Shown here: positions 24,474 to 32,819 of the stretch, in pieces
How positions within the stretch are numbered: position 1 is the first letter of the stretch
Layout: each line of letters opens with the position of its first letter
The notes under the pieces: model-generated
What the model was told of the DNA's origin: nothing
The model's database searches: none
The model's input: only the letters and a program-made list of their open reading frames with translations
Source of the DNA: Spirosoma panaciterrae DSM 21099
GTDB lineage: Bacteria > Bacteroidota > Bacteroidia > Cytophagales > Spirosomataceae
DNA length: 64,000 nucleotides
Reading direction: 5' to 3'
Assembly (NCBI RefSeq): GCF_000374025.1
Contig: NZ_KB893188.1
Location: 58,797 to 122,796, forward strand
Program-made: the position numbers and the translations under genes

Positions 24474-26495
24474 ATGAACAAGCAATTGGCTTTTCTGTCG
24501 GCGGTTGTCTCAATTGGCCTGATAGCAACCGTAGCCCCTCGTAAATTTATCGATCCGGCCAATATGGATTTATCGGTAAAACCGGGTGATAATTTCTATC
24601 AGTATGCTAATGGCAACTGGCTGCGCGAGAATACTATTCCAGCCTCAAAAACATCGTGGGGTACCTTTCAGGAATTACGGGAAAAAAGCCTGGATGCAAT
24701 GAAAACGTTGCTGGAAGATGCCACAAAAACCACAACCAAAGGTCGGCTTTATCAAATGGTTGGCGATTATTATGCCAGCGGTATGGACAGTCTTACCATC
24801 GAGAAACGTGGATTTGACCCGATCAAGCCCGATCTGGCCCGCATCGAAAAAGTAAATAATAAAGCCGCTTTTCTGGATGAGCTTGCTTATCAGCGCACCC
24901 AAAGTAATGGCATGTTATTTGGCTTCAGCATTACGCAGGATCGCAAGAATGTGGCAAAATATTTACCACAACTAAGTCAGGGGGGGACTACCCTTCCCGA
25001 TCGCGATTATTACCTGAAAACCGATGCGCGTAGTGTAAAAATTCGGGATGCCTACCGGGAGCATCTGAACAAAATGCTGGCCCTCATTGGCGAAGAGCCT
25101 ACCCAGGCCTCGCAGGATGCGGATGTCATCATTCGGTTGGAAACCGCACTGGCAAAAGCTCAGATGCCCCGCGTTGAGCTTCGTGATCCTTATAAAACAT
25201 ACAACAAACTAGCCGCCACGACATTCAATCAGCTTACGCCTACCATCAACTGGACCGATCAGCTAACTAAGTTTGGGGCAAAAGGTCAGGATACGGTATT
25301 GGTACAAAGTCCGGCATTTTTCCACTCGCTCGATAGCCTGATAGCCGTTACTCCTATTGAAGACTGGCGTACGTATATGCGCTGGAATATTGTGAAAGGC
25401 GCAGCCCCCTATCTGAGCGATGCGTTTGTAAAGCAGAACTTCGCCTTTTCCAAAACGTTGACTGGCCAGAAACAACAAACCCCTCGCTGGCAACGGATTA
25501 GTAGCCTCATCGACGGCTCACTAAGTGATCTACTTGGCCAATTATATGTGCAGAAGTATTTCAAGCCTGAAGCGAAACAACGGATGTTAACACTGGTCGA
25601 CAATCTGGAAGCCTCCTTCAAAGAGCACATCAAATCCCTCGACTGGATGAGCAACGATACCAAAACGAAAGCACTGGCTAAACTAGTCGCTTTCCGGCGG
25701 AAAATAGGGTATCCCGACAAGTGGAAAAGCTATGATGGCATACTCATCAATCGGAACGATTTCTATGGCAATGTACAGGCAGCCGACAAATGGCAGTATA
25801 CCTACATGATCAGTCGGTTAGGCAAACCTGTCGACCGAACCGAGTGGCGGATGACACCCCCTACCATCAACGCTTCTTACAGTCCTGTCAACAACGAAAT
25901 CACTTTCCCGGCTGCCATTCTCCAGTTTCCTTTCTTTGATTTTGAGGCTGATGATGCCATTAACTATGGTGGAATCGGAGCCGTGATTGGCCATGAAATG
26001 ACCCACGGATTTGATGATTCAGGGCGGCAATATGATGCAGACGGTACGCTCCGCGACTGGTGGTCGAAAGCAGACGCGGATAATTTCAAAAAACGGGCCG
26101 ATCAGGTAAAAGAGCAGTTTTTCGGCTTCAAGGTTCTTGATTCGATCAAAGTCAACGGTCAGTTAACGCTGGGTGAGAACCTGGCCGACCTCGGTGGATT
26201 AGCCATTGCCTACGATGCCTTCAAAAAAACTCCCCAAGGTAAATCGAGCGGCAAGAAAAGCCTGATTGATGGCTTCTCACCCGATCAACGGTTTTTCCTG
26301 TCATGGGCTCAGATCTGGCGAACAAATGTCCTTCCCGAAACCCAGGCTCAACTGATTCTAACGGACCCACATGCCCCCGGACTATATCGATGCAACGGTC
26401 CTGTCGCCAATATTGATGCCTGGTATAAGGCCTTTAACGTTCAGCCCGGCGACAAAATGTATAAGAAGCCTGATGACCGCATTAAGGTCTGGTAA
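24474..26495 (+). CDS. M13-family (neprilysin-type) zinc metallopeptidase
   Basis: 673 residues from ATG 24474 (MNKQLAFLSAVVSIGLIATV, signal peptide). A longer in-frame reading begins inside the palindrome and is rejected. The zinc motif GHEMTHGFDDSGRQYDADG gives His507, Glu508 and His511; the third ligand is Glu568 in GENLADLGGL. NxxYxP-type substrate motif NASYSPVNNEITFPAAIL precedes it, and the chain ends in the family C-terminal Trp (RIKVW). It cleaves short peptides at the amino side of hydrophobic residues in the periplasm. Length is normal for bacterial M13 enzymes. Confidence 0.94.
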   Translation: MNKQLAFLSAVVSIGLIATVAPRKFIDPANMDLSVKPGDNFYQYANGNWLRENTIPASKTSWGTFQELREKSLDAMKTLLEDATKTTTKGRLYQMVGDYYASGMDSLTIEKRGFDPIKPDLARIEKVNNKAAFLDELAYQRTQSNGMLFGFSITQDRKNVAKYLPQLSQGGTTLPDRDYYLKTDARSVKIRDAYREHLNKMLALIGEEPTQASQDADVIIRLETALAKAQMPRVELRDPYKTYNKLAATTFNQLTPTINWTDQLTKFGAKGQDTVLVQSPAFFHSLDSLIAVTPIEDWRTYMRWNIVKGAAPYLSDAFVKQNFAFSKTLTGQKQQTPRWQRISSLIDGSLSDLLGQLYVQKYFKPEAKQRMLTLVDNLEASFKEHIKSLDWMSNDTKTKALAKLVAFRRKIGYPDKWKSYDGILINRNDFYGNVQAADKWQYTYMISRLGKPVDRTEWRMTPPTINASYSPVNNEITFPAAILQFPFFDFEADDAINYGGIGAVIGHEMTHGFDDSGRQYDADGTLRDWWSKADADNFKKRADQVKEQFFGFKVLDSIKVNGQLTLGENLADLGGLAIAYDAFKKTPQGKSSGKKSLIDGFSPDQRFFLSWAQIWRTNVLPETQAQLILTDPHAPGLYRCNGPVANIDAWYKAFNVQPGDKMYKKPDDRIKVW

Positions 26496-26513
26496 AGCAG
26501 AAAGGCCTATAGC

Positions 26514-26556
26514 AACGGTCCAGATTCTTTCCCGGCAGGTAGGAAGCTGGACCGTT
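26514..26556. repeat. Palindrome after the M13 gene
   Basis: AACGGTCCAG (26514-26523) pairs with CTGGACCGTT (26547-26556); further inner pairing TTCC/GGAA extends it. The outer ends are GC..AC. No T-run. It may act as a weak terminator or belong to the REP-like set. Confidence 0.55.
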
Positions 26557-26591
26557 ACACTTTAATCCGAATAGCCTAAAACCGTTCGCCT

Positions 26592-27140
26592 ATGCATACC
26601 CTTCGATGGTGTATAGCCAGCCTGTTTGTCATCATGCTGGCCTGTCAAACCAAACCCAAACAGGAAAAAGAAACTGCCGTAACAACCGGAGCCATTCAGG
26701 AGGATAGTATCCTGGCCCTGGCAACTCGACCTGGCCCCGATGCGCCCCGCTCGGCTGCGGATCGCCTGGTTCGTGCGCTCTATTTTGAACATAGCACCAA
26801 AGAGAACCCACTCCGCGAAACCAAAGACCGAAGCCTGATCGACCAATTTTTTGCGAAATCCACTGCCGACCTGATCTGGAACGATGCGCAAAAATCTTCA
26901 GGTAAAGTAAATCGTTCAAAAATAAACCTCCTATTCAAGGCACCTGATGCCGCCATCAAAAAAACCTGGGTTGAGCCAGCCGCAATAGGGGGCTCGAAAT
27001 CAGTTGTATACGTTACTTTTTTGAACAACAACAAACCCGGCGACATTCGTATTGAACTTAGCCAGATCGCTGGAAATCGCTGGCGAATTACCGAAATGAC
27101 CTACCCTGATAGCACCCGATTGACCGAATTATTGAAGTAA
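26592..27140 (+). CDS. Putative lipoprotein, unknown function
   Basis: 182 residues. Lipobox MLAC with Cys18 after a hydrophobic core (WCIASLFVIMLA). The mature part has RSAADRLVRALYFEHSTKEN near the start, a middle helix with SLIDQFFAKSTADLIWNDAQ, and a C-terminal beta-rich part ending in NNKPGDIRIELSQIAGNRWR-type strands. The layout (helical start, 'D.F.S..L', then 'V.V.F.......I...L....G.WRI..I') recalls DUF3828-like periplasmic proteins; I am not sure. It lies just upstream of the tRNA-tuf promoter. Confidence 0.65.
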   Translation: MHTLRWCIASLFVIMLACQTKPKQEKETAVTTGAIQEDSILALATRPGPDAPRSAADRLVRALYFEHSTKENPLRETKDRSLIDQFFAKSTADLIWNDAQKSSGKVNRSKINLLFKAPDAAIKKTWVEPAAIGGSKSVVYVTFLNNNKPGDIRIELSQIAGNRWRITEMTYPDSTRLTELLK

Positions 27141-27176
27141 GATTCACACTTATCTAAATTATTTTTAAATCACCTG

Positions 27177-27206
27177 TTGACAACACCGCAAAAACATGTA
27201 ATTTTG
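27177..27206 (+). promoter_or_regulatory. Promoter of the tRNA-Tyr/Gly/Thr-tuf operon
   Basis: TTG at 27177-27179 (within TTGACA) and TAATTTTG at 27199-27206 are separated by exactly 19 nt, the best Bacteroidota consensus promoter in the window. Transcription would start near 27212, about 45 nt before tRNA-Tyr. Confidence 0.8.
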
Positions 27207-27256
27207 CAACTCCAAACCGGAAACGGGGCGGAAAATGTTCTTTAACAGTGATTTTT

Positions 27257-27339
27257 GGGGAGTTTCCAGAGTGGCCAAATGGATCAGACTGTAAATCTGC
27301 TGGCGTACGCCTTCGGAGGTTCGAATCCTCCACTCCCCA
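27257..27339 (+). tRNA. tRNA-Tyr (anticodon GTA)
   Basis: 83 nt with a 7-bp acceptor stem GGGGAGT/ACTCCCC, long variable arm (class II) and T-loop GTTCGAATC. The anticodon GTA is at 27291-27293 in loop CTGTAAA. Discriminator A27339; CCA is not fully encoded. It is first in the tRNA-tuf transcript. Confidence 0.95.
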
Positions 27340-27416
27340 CAACAAAAGTTTATAGTTTTCGGCATCCGATTTGCAGTTAAGTTTAAAAAAACTGTTGCAG
27401 GCCAGAAACTAGAATT

Positions 27417-27492
27417 GCGGAAGTAGCTCAATTGGTAGAGCGATAGCCTTCCAAGCTATAGGTTGCGGGTTCGAGACCCGTCTTCCGCTCCA
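27417..27492 (+). tRNA. tRNA-Gly (anticodon TCC)
   Basis: Acceptor GCGGAAG/CTTCCGC, anticodon stem ATAGC/GCTAT with loop CTTCCAA; anticodon TCC at 27450-27452. Discriminator T27489 is followed by an encoded CCA (27490-27492). Confidence 0.95.
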
Positions 27493-27554
27493 GAAAGTTT
27501 ACGGTTCACAGTTTGTTATTCTTGTAAGAGCAAACCGAAAACTGAAACTTTTTT

Positions 27555-27626
<72 letters not shown>

Positions 27627-27721
27627 CAAGGCTTCTTTCGGGAAGTCTTTTTGATGGGACCGCCCAAGCGGTTTTAAGCCCAAATGGCGTCAGACCTCAA
27701 ATGGTATGATTTCGCTGGGTT

Positions 27722-27729
27722 TAATTTTG
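27722..27729 (+). promoter_or_regulatory. Possible internal -7 element (TAATTTTG) before tuf
   Basis: TAATTTTG matches the consensus 56 nt before the tuf ATG, but no TTG lies at the right distance. It could give tuf extra transcription independent of the tRNAs. Confidence 0.35.
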
Positions 27730-27784
27730 TTCAGCGAATTCATTCAATAACAAACAACAGTTCACAATAGCGTTTTAAAAAAAC

Positions 27785-28972
27785 ATGGCAAAAGAGAATT
27801 TTGACCGCTCGAAACCGCACGTAAACATCGGTACGATTGGTCACGTTGACCACGGTAAAACGACGCTGACGGCTGCCATTACGAAAGTGCTGGCCGAAAA
27901 GGGTCTGGCCGCAATTCGGGACTTCTCCTCGATTGACAACGCCCCAGAAGAAAAAGAGCGGGGTATCACCATTAATACATCGCACGTTGAGTACGCAACG
28001 GCTAACCGCCACTATGCGCACGTTGACTGCCCAGGCCACGCTGACTATGTGAAAAACATGGTAACGGGTGCTGCCCAAATGGATGGAGCTATTCTTGTAG
28101 TAGCTGCAACCGACGGTCCAATGCCACAAACTCGGGAACACATCCTGCTTGCTCGTCAGGTAGGTGTACCTCAGCTGGTTGTGTTCATGAACAAAGTGGA
28201 CATGGTTGACGACCCAGAACTGCTCGAACTCGTTGAGATGGAAATCCGCGAATTGCTGAGCTTCTATCAATTCGACGGTGACAATATCCCTGTTATTCAA
28301 GGTTCGGCTCTTGGTGGTCTGAACGGCGATGCCAAATGGGTAAAAACCATCGAAGAACTGATGGATAACGTCGATAGCTGGATCCCACTTCCTCCTCGTC
28401 AGACGGATCTGCCGTTCCTGATGCCGGTCGAAGACGTATTCTCGATCACGGGTCGTGGTACAGTAGCAACGGGCCGTATCGAACGGGGTGTTATCAACTC
28501 GGGCGATCCAGTTGAAATCCTGGGCATGGGTGCTGAAAACCTGAAATCAGTTGTAACGGGTGTTGAAATGTTCCGGAAAATTCTGGACCGTGGTGAAGCT
28601 GGTGACAACGTAGGTCTGCTGCTCCGTGGTATTGAAAAAACCGATATCCGTCGTGGTATGGTTATTTGCAAACCCGGTTCGGTCAAACCACACTCGAAAT
28701 TCAAAGCTGAAGTTTACGTATTGTCGAAAGAAGAAGGTGGTCGTCACACCCCATTCTTCAACAAGTACCGTCCTCAGTTCTATTTCCGTACCACGGACGT
28801 AACGGGCGAAATCACGCTGCCTGCTAACGTTGAGATGGTAATGCCAGGCGATAACATCACGATTGATGTAACGCTGATCAACAAAATCGCTATGGAAAAA
28901 GGTCTCCGTTTCGCTATCCGCGAAGGTGGTCGTACCGTAGGGGCTGGTCAGGTAACGGAAATCCTCGACTAA
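27785..28972 (+). CDS. tuf: Translation elongation factor Tu
   Basis: 395 residues. GTP-binding motifs are GHVDHGKT (P-loop), DCPGHADY (G3) and NKVD (G4), followed by domains 2 and 3 ([24 protein letters not shown] at the end). EF-Tu brings aminoacyl-tRNA to the ribosome. Only one tuf copy is seen in the window. It is co-transcribed with the three tRNA genes upstream and ends before a strong terminator. Confidence 0.98.
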   Translation: MAKENFDRSKPHVNIGTIGHVDHGKTTLTAAITKVLAEKGLAAIRDFSSIDNAPEEKERGITINTSHVEYATANRHYAHVDCPGHADYVKNMVTGAAQMDGAILVVAATDGPMPQTREHILLARQVGVPQLVVFMNKVDMVDDPELLELVEMEIRELLSFYQFDGDNIPVIQGSALGGLNGDAKWVKTIEELMDNVDSWIPLPPRQTDLPFLMPVEDVFSITGRGTVATGRIERGVINSGDPVEILGMGAENLKSVVTGVEMFRKILDRGEAGDNVGLLLRGIEKTDIRRGMVICKPGSVKPHSKFKAEVYVLSKEEGGRHTPFFNKYRPQFYFRTTDVTGEITLPANVEMVMPGDNITIDVTLINKIAMEKGLRFAIREGGRTVGAGQVTEILD

Positions 28973-28986
28973 TATTCGAATAAGTC

Positions 28987-29026
28987 AAAACAAGTGCATT
29001 TCTTAGCGGGAATGCACTTGTTTTTT
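28987..29026 (+). terminator. tuf terminator
   Basis: 14-bp perfect stem (28987-29000 with 29011-29024), 10-nt loop, followed by TTTTTT overlap; 15 nt after the tuf stop. Confidence 0.92.
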
Positions 29027-29046
29027 GAGATTATTTCGTAATTTTG
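29018..29046 (+). promoter_or_regulatory. Promoter of the tRNA-Trp-secE-nusG-ribosomal protein operon
   Basis: TTG 29018-29020 and TAATTTTG 29039-29046, spacing 18 nt. The -33 element lies inside the descending arm of the tuf terminator, so terminator and promoter overlap. Confidence 0.65.
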
Positions 29047-29162
29047 CAGTCCGATTCGGCACGAGCGGATTTTCTTGTCAAGAATCGTCAAGCCTAGGCA
29101 AAAGTATTGTTTGTTAAAAACAATACTTGACAAAGCCTGACCAGTTCTGACCAATAACGAAT
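29047..29162 (+). other. Leader before tRNA-Trp with hairpin and TGAC/GTCA repeats
   Basis: Contains an 11-bp perfect hairpin (29103-29113 with 29119-29129) and repeated TTGAC/CTGAC words (CTTGACAAAGCCTGACCAGTT and later CTGACC), with GTCAAG upstream. Similar TGAC words recur before nusG. Function unknown; the hairpin may guide 5' processing of tRNA-Trp. Confidence 0.5.
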
Positions 29163-29236
29163 ACGGGTGTAGTTCAAGGGTAGAATAGCGGTCTCCAAAA
29201 CCGTTGATGGGAGTTCGAATCTCTCCACCCGTGCCA
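29163..29236 (+). tRNA. tRNA-Trp (anticodon CCA)
   Basis: Acceptor ACGGGTG/CACCCGT, anticodon stem GCGGT/ACCGT with loop CTCCAAA; anticodon CCA at 29195-29197. Discriminator G29233 and encoded CCA (29234-29236). It sits 13 nt before secE, as in many bacteria. Confidence 0.95.
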
Positions 29237-29249
29237 ATCCTTACAAAAG

Positions 29250-29441
29250 ATGGACAAGTTTATCTCGTTTCTGAAAGCCTCCTGGGAGGAAGTTCAGCAT
29301 AACGTGACTTGGCCTAAATTCAGCGACCTCCAGGGTAGTTCAACACTCGTACTGGTAGCTTCGCTGATTTTTGCGCTACTGGTCGGGTTAATTGATTTAG
29401 TGTTCGAGAACGGACTGAATGCATTTTATCAGTCGTTTTAA
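29250..29441 (+). CDS. secE: Preprotein translocase subunit SecE
   Basis: 63 residues: an amphipathic N-terminal helix (FISFLKASWEEVQHNVTWP, with the conserved W-P) and one membrane helix (STLVLVASLIFALLVGLIDLVF). It is the short single-span SecE of most bacteria; it clamps the two halves of SecY. The position between tRNA-Trp and nusG is the standard one. Confidence 0.95.
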   Translation: MDKFISFLKASWEEVQHNVTWPKFSDLQGSSTLVLVASLIFALLVGLIDLVFENGLNAFYQSF

Positions 29442-29533
29442 TCTAACGTCAGCTATTGTCATTTGTGGTTGAGTATAGTTAAGTATCGTAAAAAAAACGA
29501 TGTCTGACAGACCCTGACAACATTTGACCAAAA

Positions 29534-30106
29534 ATGACAACAACTATGAGCGGCATACAATGGTACGTCATTCGGGCGGTGTCGGGTCAGGAGAAAAAGA
29601 TCAAATCTTATCTCGATAACGAAATTATCCGGCAAAAACTCGATGAAGTGATTCCGCAGGTTCTTATTCCAGCGGAAAAGGTGTACGAAATGCGTAATGG
29701 AAAGAAACGCGTTCGGGAAAAATCATTTTTCCCTGGTTACATCCTCATTTCTGCCGATTTAAGCAACAACCGGGCCCTCGACATGATTTTGAACATGCCA
29801 GGTGTATTAGGTTTTCTAGGTAATTCGCAGGCAGGTACAACCTCCAAGGTGCCCGTTCCCCTTCGGCAGGCCGAAGTAAATCGGATTCTGGGAAAGGTGG
29901 ATGAAGAAACGCAGGAAGTTGTTGCGCCAACCGCTACGTACCTGAAAGGTGAAAATGTTAAGGTAGTTGATGGTCCTTTTGGTGGATTCATCGGCACTGT
30001 AGAAGAAGTATTCGACGACCGGAAGAAATTGAACGTCGTTGTAAAAATATTTGGCCGGAATACTCCGGTAGAACTCAGTTACGCACAAGTAGAAAAGGAG
30101 AGCTGA
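29534..30106 (+). CDS. nusG: Transcription termination/antitermination factor NusG
   Basis: 190 residues. NGN domain (WYVIRAVSGQEKKIKSYLDN ... FPGYILISADL) and a C-terminal KOW domain (KGENVKVVDGPFGGFIGTVEEV). The start could be the ATG at 29534 or the one four codons later (MSGIQWYVI), which fits the family better. NusG tethers RNA polymerase to the ribosome or Rho. The 92 nt before the gene hold TGAC repeats and a small ATCGT/ACGAT hairpin. Confidence 0.96.
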   Translation: MTTTMSGIQWYVIRAVSGQEKKIKSYLDNEIIRQKLDEVIPQVLIPAEKVYEMRNGKKRVREKSFFPGYILISADLSNNRALDMILNMPGVLGFLGNSQAGTTSKVPVPLRQAEVNRILGKVDEETQEVVAPTATYLKGENVKVVDGPFGGFIGTVEEVFDDRKKLNVVVKIFGRNTPVELSYAQVEKES

Positions 30107-30274
30107 TTAATCTAATCCGTTATCCGTGGTTCGGCATCCTATGCTTCCCTCAGAGGGTGACCAGCCAAAACCAGTTGATTTGTTATGAACGGTGTGCGGA
30201 TTGGTTATGTGGCTAACCAATTAGAACCTAAGTAGTAACGGGGCCGCTCGGGCGGTCGTAACTCAATTACCACA
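30107..30274 (+). promoter_or_regulatory. nusG-rplK intergenic leader, possible L1 control region
   Basis: 168 nt with a 7-bp hairpin TTGGTTA...TAACCAA (about 30204-30223) and a GC-rich GCCGC..GGGCGGTC element just before rplK. In other bacteria ribosomal protein L1 represses the rplK-rplA mRNA by binding a hairpin in this leader; here the assignment is only by position. Confidence 0.35.
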
Positions 30275-30718
30275 ATGGCAAAAGAAGTAGGTGGCTACGT
30301 TAAGCTGCAAGTCAAAGGCGGGCAGGCCAACCCCTCACCTCCGATCGGTCCAGCGCTTGGTTCCAAGGGTTTAAATATCATGGAATTCTGCAAGCAGTTC
30401 AATGGCCGAACCCAGGACAAAATGGGTATGGTATTGCCAGTTTTGATTACGTATTATAAGGATAAATCCTTTGATTTCGTCATCAAAACGCCACCCGCAC
30501 CGATTCTGCTGATGGAAGCAGCGAAGCTGAAAGGCGGATCTGCTCAGCCCAACCGCAAAAAAGTCGGCTCAGTAACGTGGGATCAGGTTCGGACCATCGC
30601 AGAAACAAAGATGCCCGATCTGAACTCATTCACCGTTGAGTCGGCAATGAAGCAGGTGGCTGGTACAGCCCGCAGCATGGGTATTACGGTGACGGGTACA
30701 TCGCCGTTTGAGAATTAA
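30275..30718 (+). CDS. rplK: Ribosomal protein L11
   Basis: 147 residues, full length. N-terminal domain with [20 protein letters not shown] (thiostrepton/proline-rich region) and C-terminal rRNA-binding domain with [20 protein letters not shown]. It forms the base of the L7/L12 stalk and is needed for RelA activation where RelA exists. 26 nt before rplA. Confidence 0.98.
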   Translation: MAKEVGGYVKLQVKGGQANPSPPIGPALGSKGLNIMEFCKQFNGRTQDKMGMVLPVLITYYKDKSFDFVIKTPPAPILLMEAAKLKGGSAQPNRKKVGSVTWDQVRTIAETKMPDLNSFTVESAMKQVAGTARSMGITVTGTSPFEN

Positions 30719-30744
30719 TCAGACTTGCCGAAGCAAACAAAGAC

Positions 30745-31443
30745 ATGGCTAAGTTAACGAAAAAACAAAAAGAAGCTCAATCAAAGTACGATGCTTCCAA
30801 AGAATACTCGCTCCAGCAGGCAGCCGAGATCCTGAAGGAAATTTCGTACACAAAGTTTGACGCTTCTGTGGATATTGACGTTCGGTTAGGCGTTGATCCG
30901 CGTAAAGCCGACCAGATGGTTCGTGGTGTTGCCACGCTGCCCCACGGTACGGGTAAAACGGTTCGCGTTCTGGTGCTTTGCACCCCGGACAAGGAAGCCG
31001 AAGCGAAAGAAGCAGGTGCTGACTACGTAGGTCTGGATGATTATATTCAGAAGATTGAACAAGGCTGGACGGACGTTGACGTGATCATCACGATGCCGAA
31101 CGTAATGGCTAAAGTAGGTCGTCTGGGTAAAGTTCTTGGTCCACGTGGTCTGATGCCAAACCCCAAGTCGGGTACAGTAACCCCCGAAGTTGGCAAAGCT
31201 GTTCGCGAAGTGAAAGCCGGTAAAATCGACTTTAAAGTTGATAAGCAAGGGGCTATTCATACCAGCATTGGTAAAGTATCGTTTGCGCCAGAAAAACTGG
31301 CCGAAAACGCGCAGGAGATTATTAGCACGTTGTTGAAACTGAAGCCTTCATCGGCCAAAGGTACGTACGTGAAAGCGATCAACCTGTCGAGCACGATGAG
31401 TCCAGGAGTAACGATTGATAAAGGCACGGTAGCTGGAATTTAA
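30745..31443 (+). CDS. rplA: Ribosomal protein L1
   Basis: 232 residues with the L1 signature around [20 protein letters not shown] and [13 protein letters not shown]. It binds 23S rRNA at the mobile stalk and the E-site tRNA, and represses its own operon in many bacteria. Only 3 nt separate its stop from rplJ. Confidence 0.98.
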   Translation: MAKLTKKQKEAQSKYDASKEYSLQQAAEILKEISYTKFDASVDIDVRLGVDPRKADQMVRGVATLPHGTGKTVRVLVLCTPDKEAEAKEAGADYVGLDDYIQKIEQGWTDVDVIITMPNVMAKVGRLGKVLGPRGLMPNPKSGTVTPEVGKAVREVKAGKIDFKVDKQGAIHTSIGKVSFAPEKLAENAQEIISTLLKLKPSSAKGTYVKAINLSSTMSPGVTIDKGTVAGI

Positions 31444-31446
31444 GCC

Positions 31447-31977
31447 ATGAAACGCGAAGAAAAAGGAGCAATTATTGAGGAATTGGCTGAAAAGTTTCAG
31501 ACCGTTCCCTTCTTCTATATCACGGAAGCGAATGGCATGACGGTTGCTGAAGTCAACCAGTTACGTCGGATGTGTTTTGAGCGGGGTATTGAGTACAAAG
31601 TGGTGAAGAACAGCTTCATCAAGAAAGCACTCGAACCGCTTGCAACGGATTATACGCCGTTCAACGAGACGGTGCTGCATGGTCAGTCGGCGGTGATGTT
31701 CCACCCCGAAAATGGCAAAGCACCTGCGCAGCTTATCAAAGAGTTTCGTAAGACAAGTGATAAACTGAAATTGAAGGCTGCTTCTATTGATTACAGCCTG
31801 TTTATTGGCGCTGACCAGCTTGACACGCTCATCGCACTGAAGAGCAAGCAAGAGCTTATTGGCGAAATCATCGGTCTGCTGCAATCACCTGCCAAGAATG
31901 TTATCTCGGCACTGCAAGGTGGTGGCAACAAACTGGCCGGTATCCTCAAAACGCTGTCGGAGCGCGAGGAAGCATAG
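31447..31977 (+). CDS. rplJ: Ribosomal protein L10
   Basis: 176 residues. It starts MKREEKGAIIEELAEKF and ends with the helix that binds L7/L12 dimers (ISALQGGGNKLAGILKTLSE). Unlike E. coli there is no room for an L10 leader before it (3-nt gap after rplA), so any L10 autoregulation must act elsewhere. Confidence 0.97.
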   Translation: MKREEKGAIIEELAEKFQTVPFFYITEANGMTVAEVNQLRRMCFERGIEYKVVKNSFIKKALEPLATDYTPFNETVLHGQSAVMFHPENGKAPAQLIKEFRKTSDKLKLKAASIDYSLFIGADQLDTLIALKSKQELIGEIIGLLQSPAKNVISALQGGGNKLAGILKTLSEREEA

Positions 31978-31989
31978 CAATGTGGCCGG

Positions 31990-32061
31990 GCTGGTGTACC
32001 AGCATCTTGTCCGCGTTTGCTGATCCGATATTTTTATTACCATACGGACAAGATGTCCGTA
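31990..32061. repeat. REP-like palindrome between rplJ and rplL
   Basis: CATCTTGTCCG (32003-32013) pairs with CGGACAAGATG (32045-32055). The right arm is also a self-hairpin CGGAC-AAGAT-GTCCG followed by TATTAC; a small CTGG-TGTA-CCAG hairpin (31991-32002) precedes the left arm. The CCGTATTAC ending matches that of the palindrome over the gatA stop. There is no T-run, so read-through into rplL is expected. Confidence 0.65.
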
Positions 32062-32104
32062 TTACTAACAAATTGTATCACAATCAAATTAAGAAAATAC
32101 TACA

Positions 32105-32491
32105 ATGGCAGATTTGAAAGCGTTCGCTGAGCAGCTTGTAGGCCTTACGGTTAAAGAAGTAAACGAACTGGCTGCTATCCTGAAGGATGAATACGGAATT
32201 GAGCCAGCAGCCGCTGCTCCCGTAATGGTAGCTGGTGGTGCCGCAGGTGGTGGCGATGCTGCTCCGGCAGTGGCTGAGAAAACGTCGTTCGACGTAATTC
32301 TGAAGTCGGCTGGTGCTGCTAAACTGGCTGTCGTGAAACTGGTTAAAGACCTGACCGGTCTGGGCCTGAAAGAAGCTAAAGAACTGGTAGACGGTGCTCC
32401 GAAACCAGTGAAAGAAGGTGTTGCTAAAGATGAAGCTGAAGCACTCCGTAAGCAATTGGAAGAAGCTGGTGCTGAAGTAGAAGTTAAGTAA
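32105..32491 (+). CDS. rplL: Ribosomal protein L7/L12
   Basis: 128 residues. N-terminal dimer domain ([20 protein letters not shown]), an Ala/Gly-rich hinge ([20 protein letters not shown]) and the C-terminal factor-binding domain ([20 protein letters not shown], then [20 protein letters not shown]). It is the multi-copy stalk protein that recruits translational GTPases. A hairpin with a short T-run 38 nt after the stop separates it from rpoB. Confidence 0.98.
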   Translation: MADLKAFAEQLVGLTVKEVNELAAILKDEYGIEPAAAAPVMVAGGAAGGGDAAPAVAEKTSFDVILKSAGAAKLAVVKLVKDLTGLGLKEAKELVDGAPKPVKEGVAKDEAEALRKQLEEAGAEVEVK

Positions 32492-32528
32492 GCCAAAGGC
32501 TCTTTCGCATATCACTCCAGACAGGGGA

Positions 32529-32552
32529 GGCCAGACCAACGTCTGGTCTTTT
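32529..32552 (+). terminator. Partial terminator/attenuator between rplL and rpoB
   Basis: GGCCAGAC-CAAC-GTCTGGTC stem (6 perfect base pairs plus two more with one wobble), followed by TTTT. It is the kind of weak terminator that lowers rpoBC expression relative to ribosomal proteins. Confidence 0.7.
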
Positions 32553-32819
32553 CCTGTTTGGAGCTATTTTTGTCTAAAAGCACTTGCAAAAGACAAACTT
32601 ATTTTTATTGCCTTATGTTATCTATTGACTCTCCAAGGGTTGGGTGACAACCTGGAGAGTACTGATCGATGACTTATAGGTTACAATTTACGAGTTTTTT
32701 GGTAAACAGCCTAATTAATAAATTGTAATCCTGTAAATCGTTAATCAAATTCTGTGCCGTGGCAGCTCTACGCCACGCACCCATTTTAGAATCGGTTACG
32801 CACTAAACGAAGCACAATC
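32553..32819 (+). promoter_or_regulatory. Long rpoB leader with two hairpins
   Basis: 267 nt without an ORF. A -7-like TATTTTTG lies at 32565-32572 without a clear -33 partner. Hairpins: CTCTCC.../...GGAGAG (32629-32641 with 32649-32659) and CGTGGC/GCCACG (32758-32763 with 32772-32777). It likely carries extra promoter activity or post-transcriptional control for rpoBC. Confidence 0.45.
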
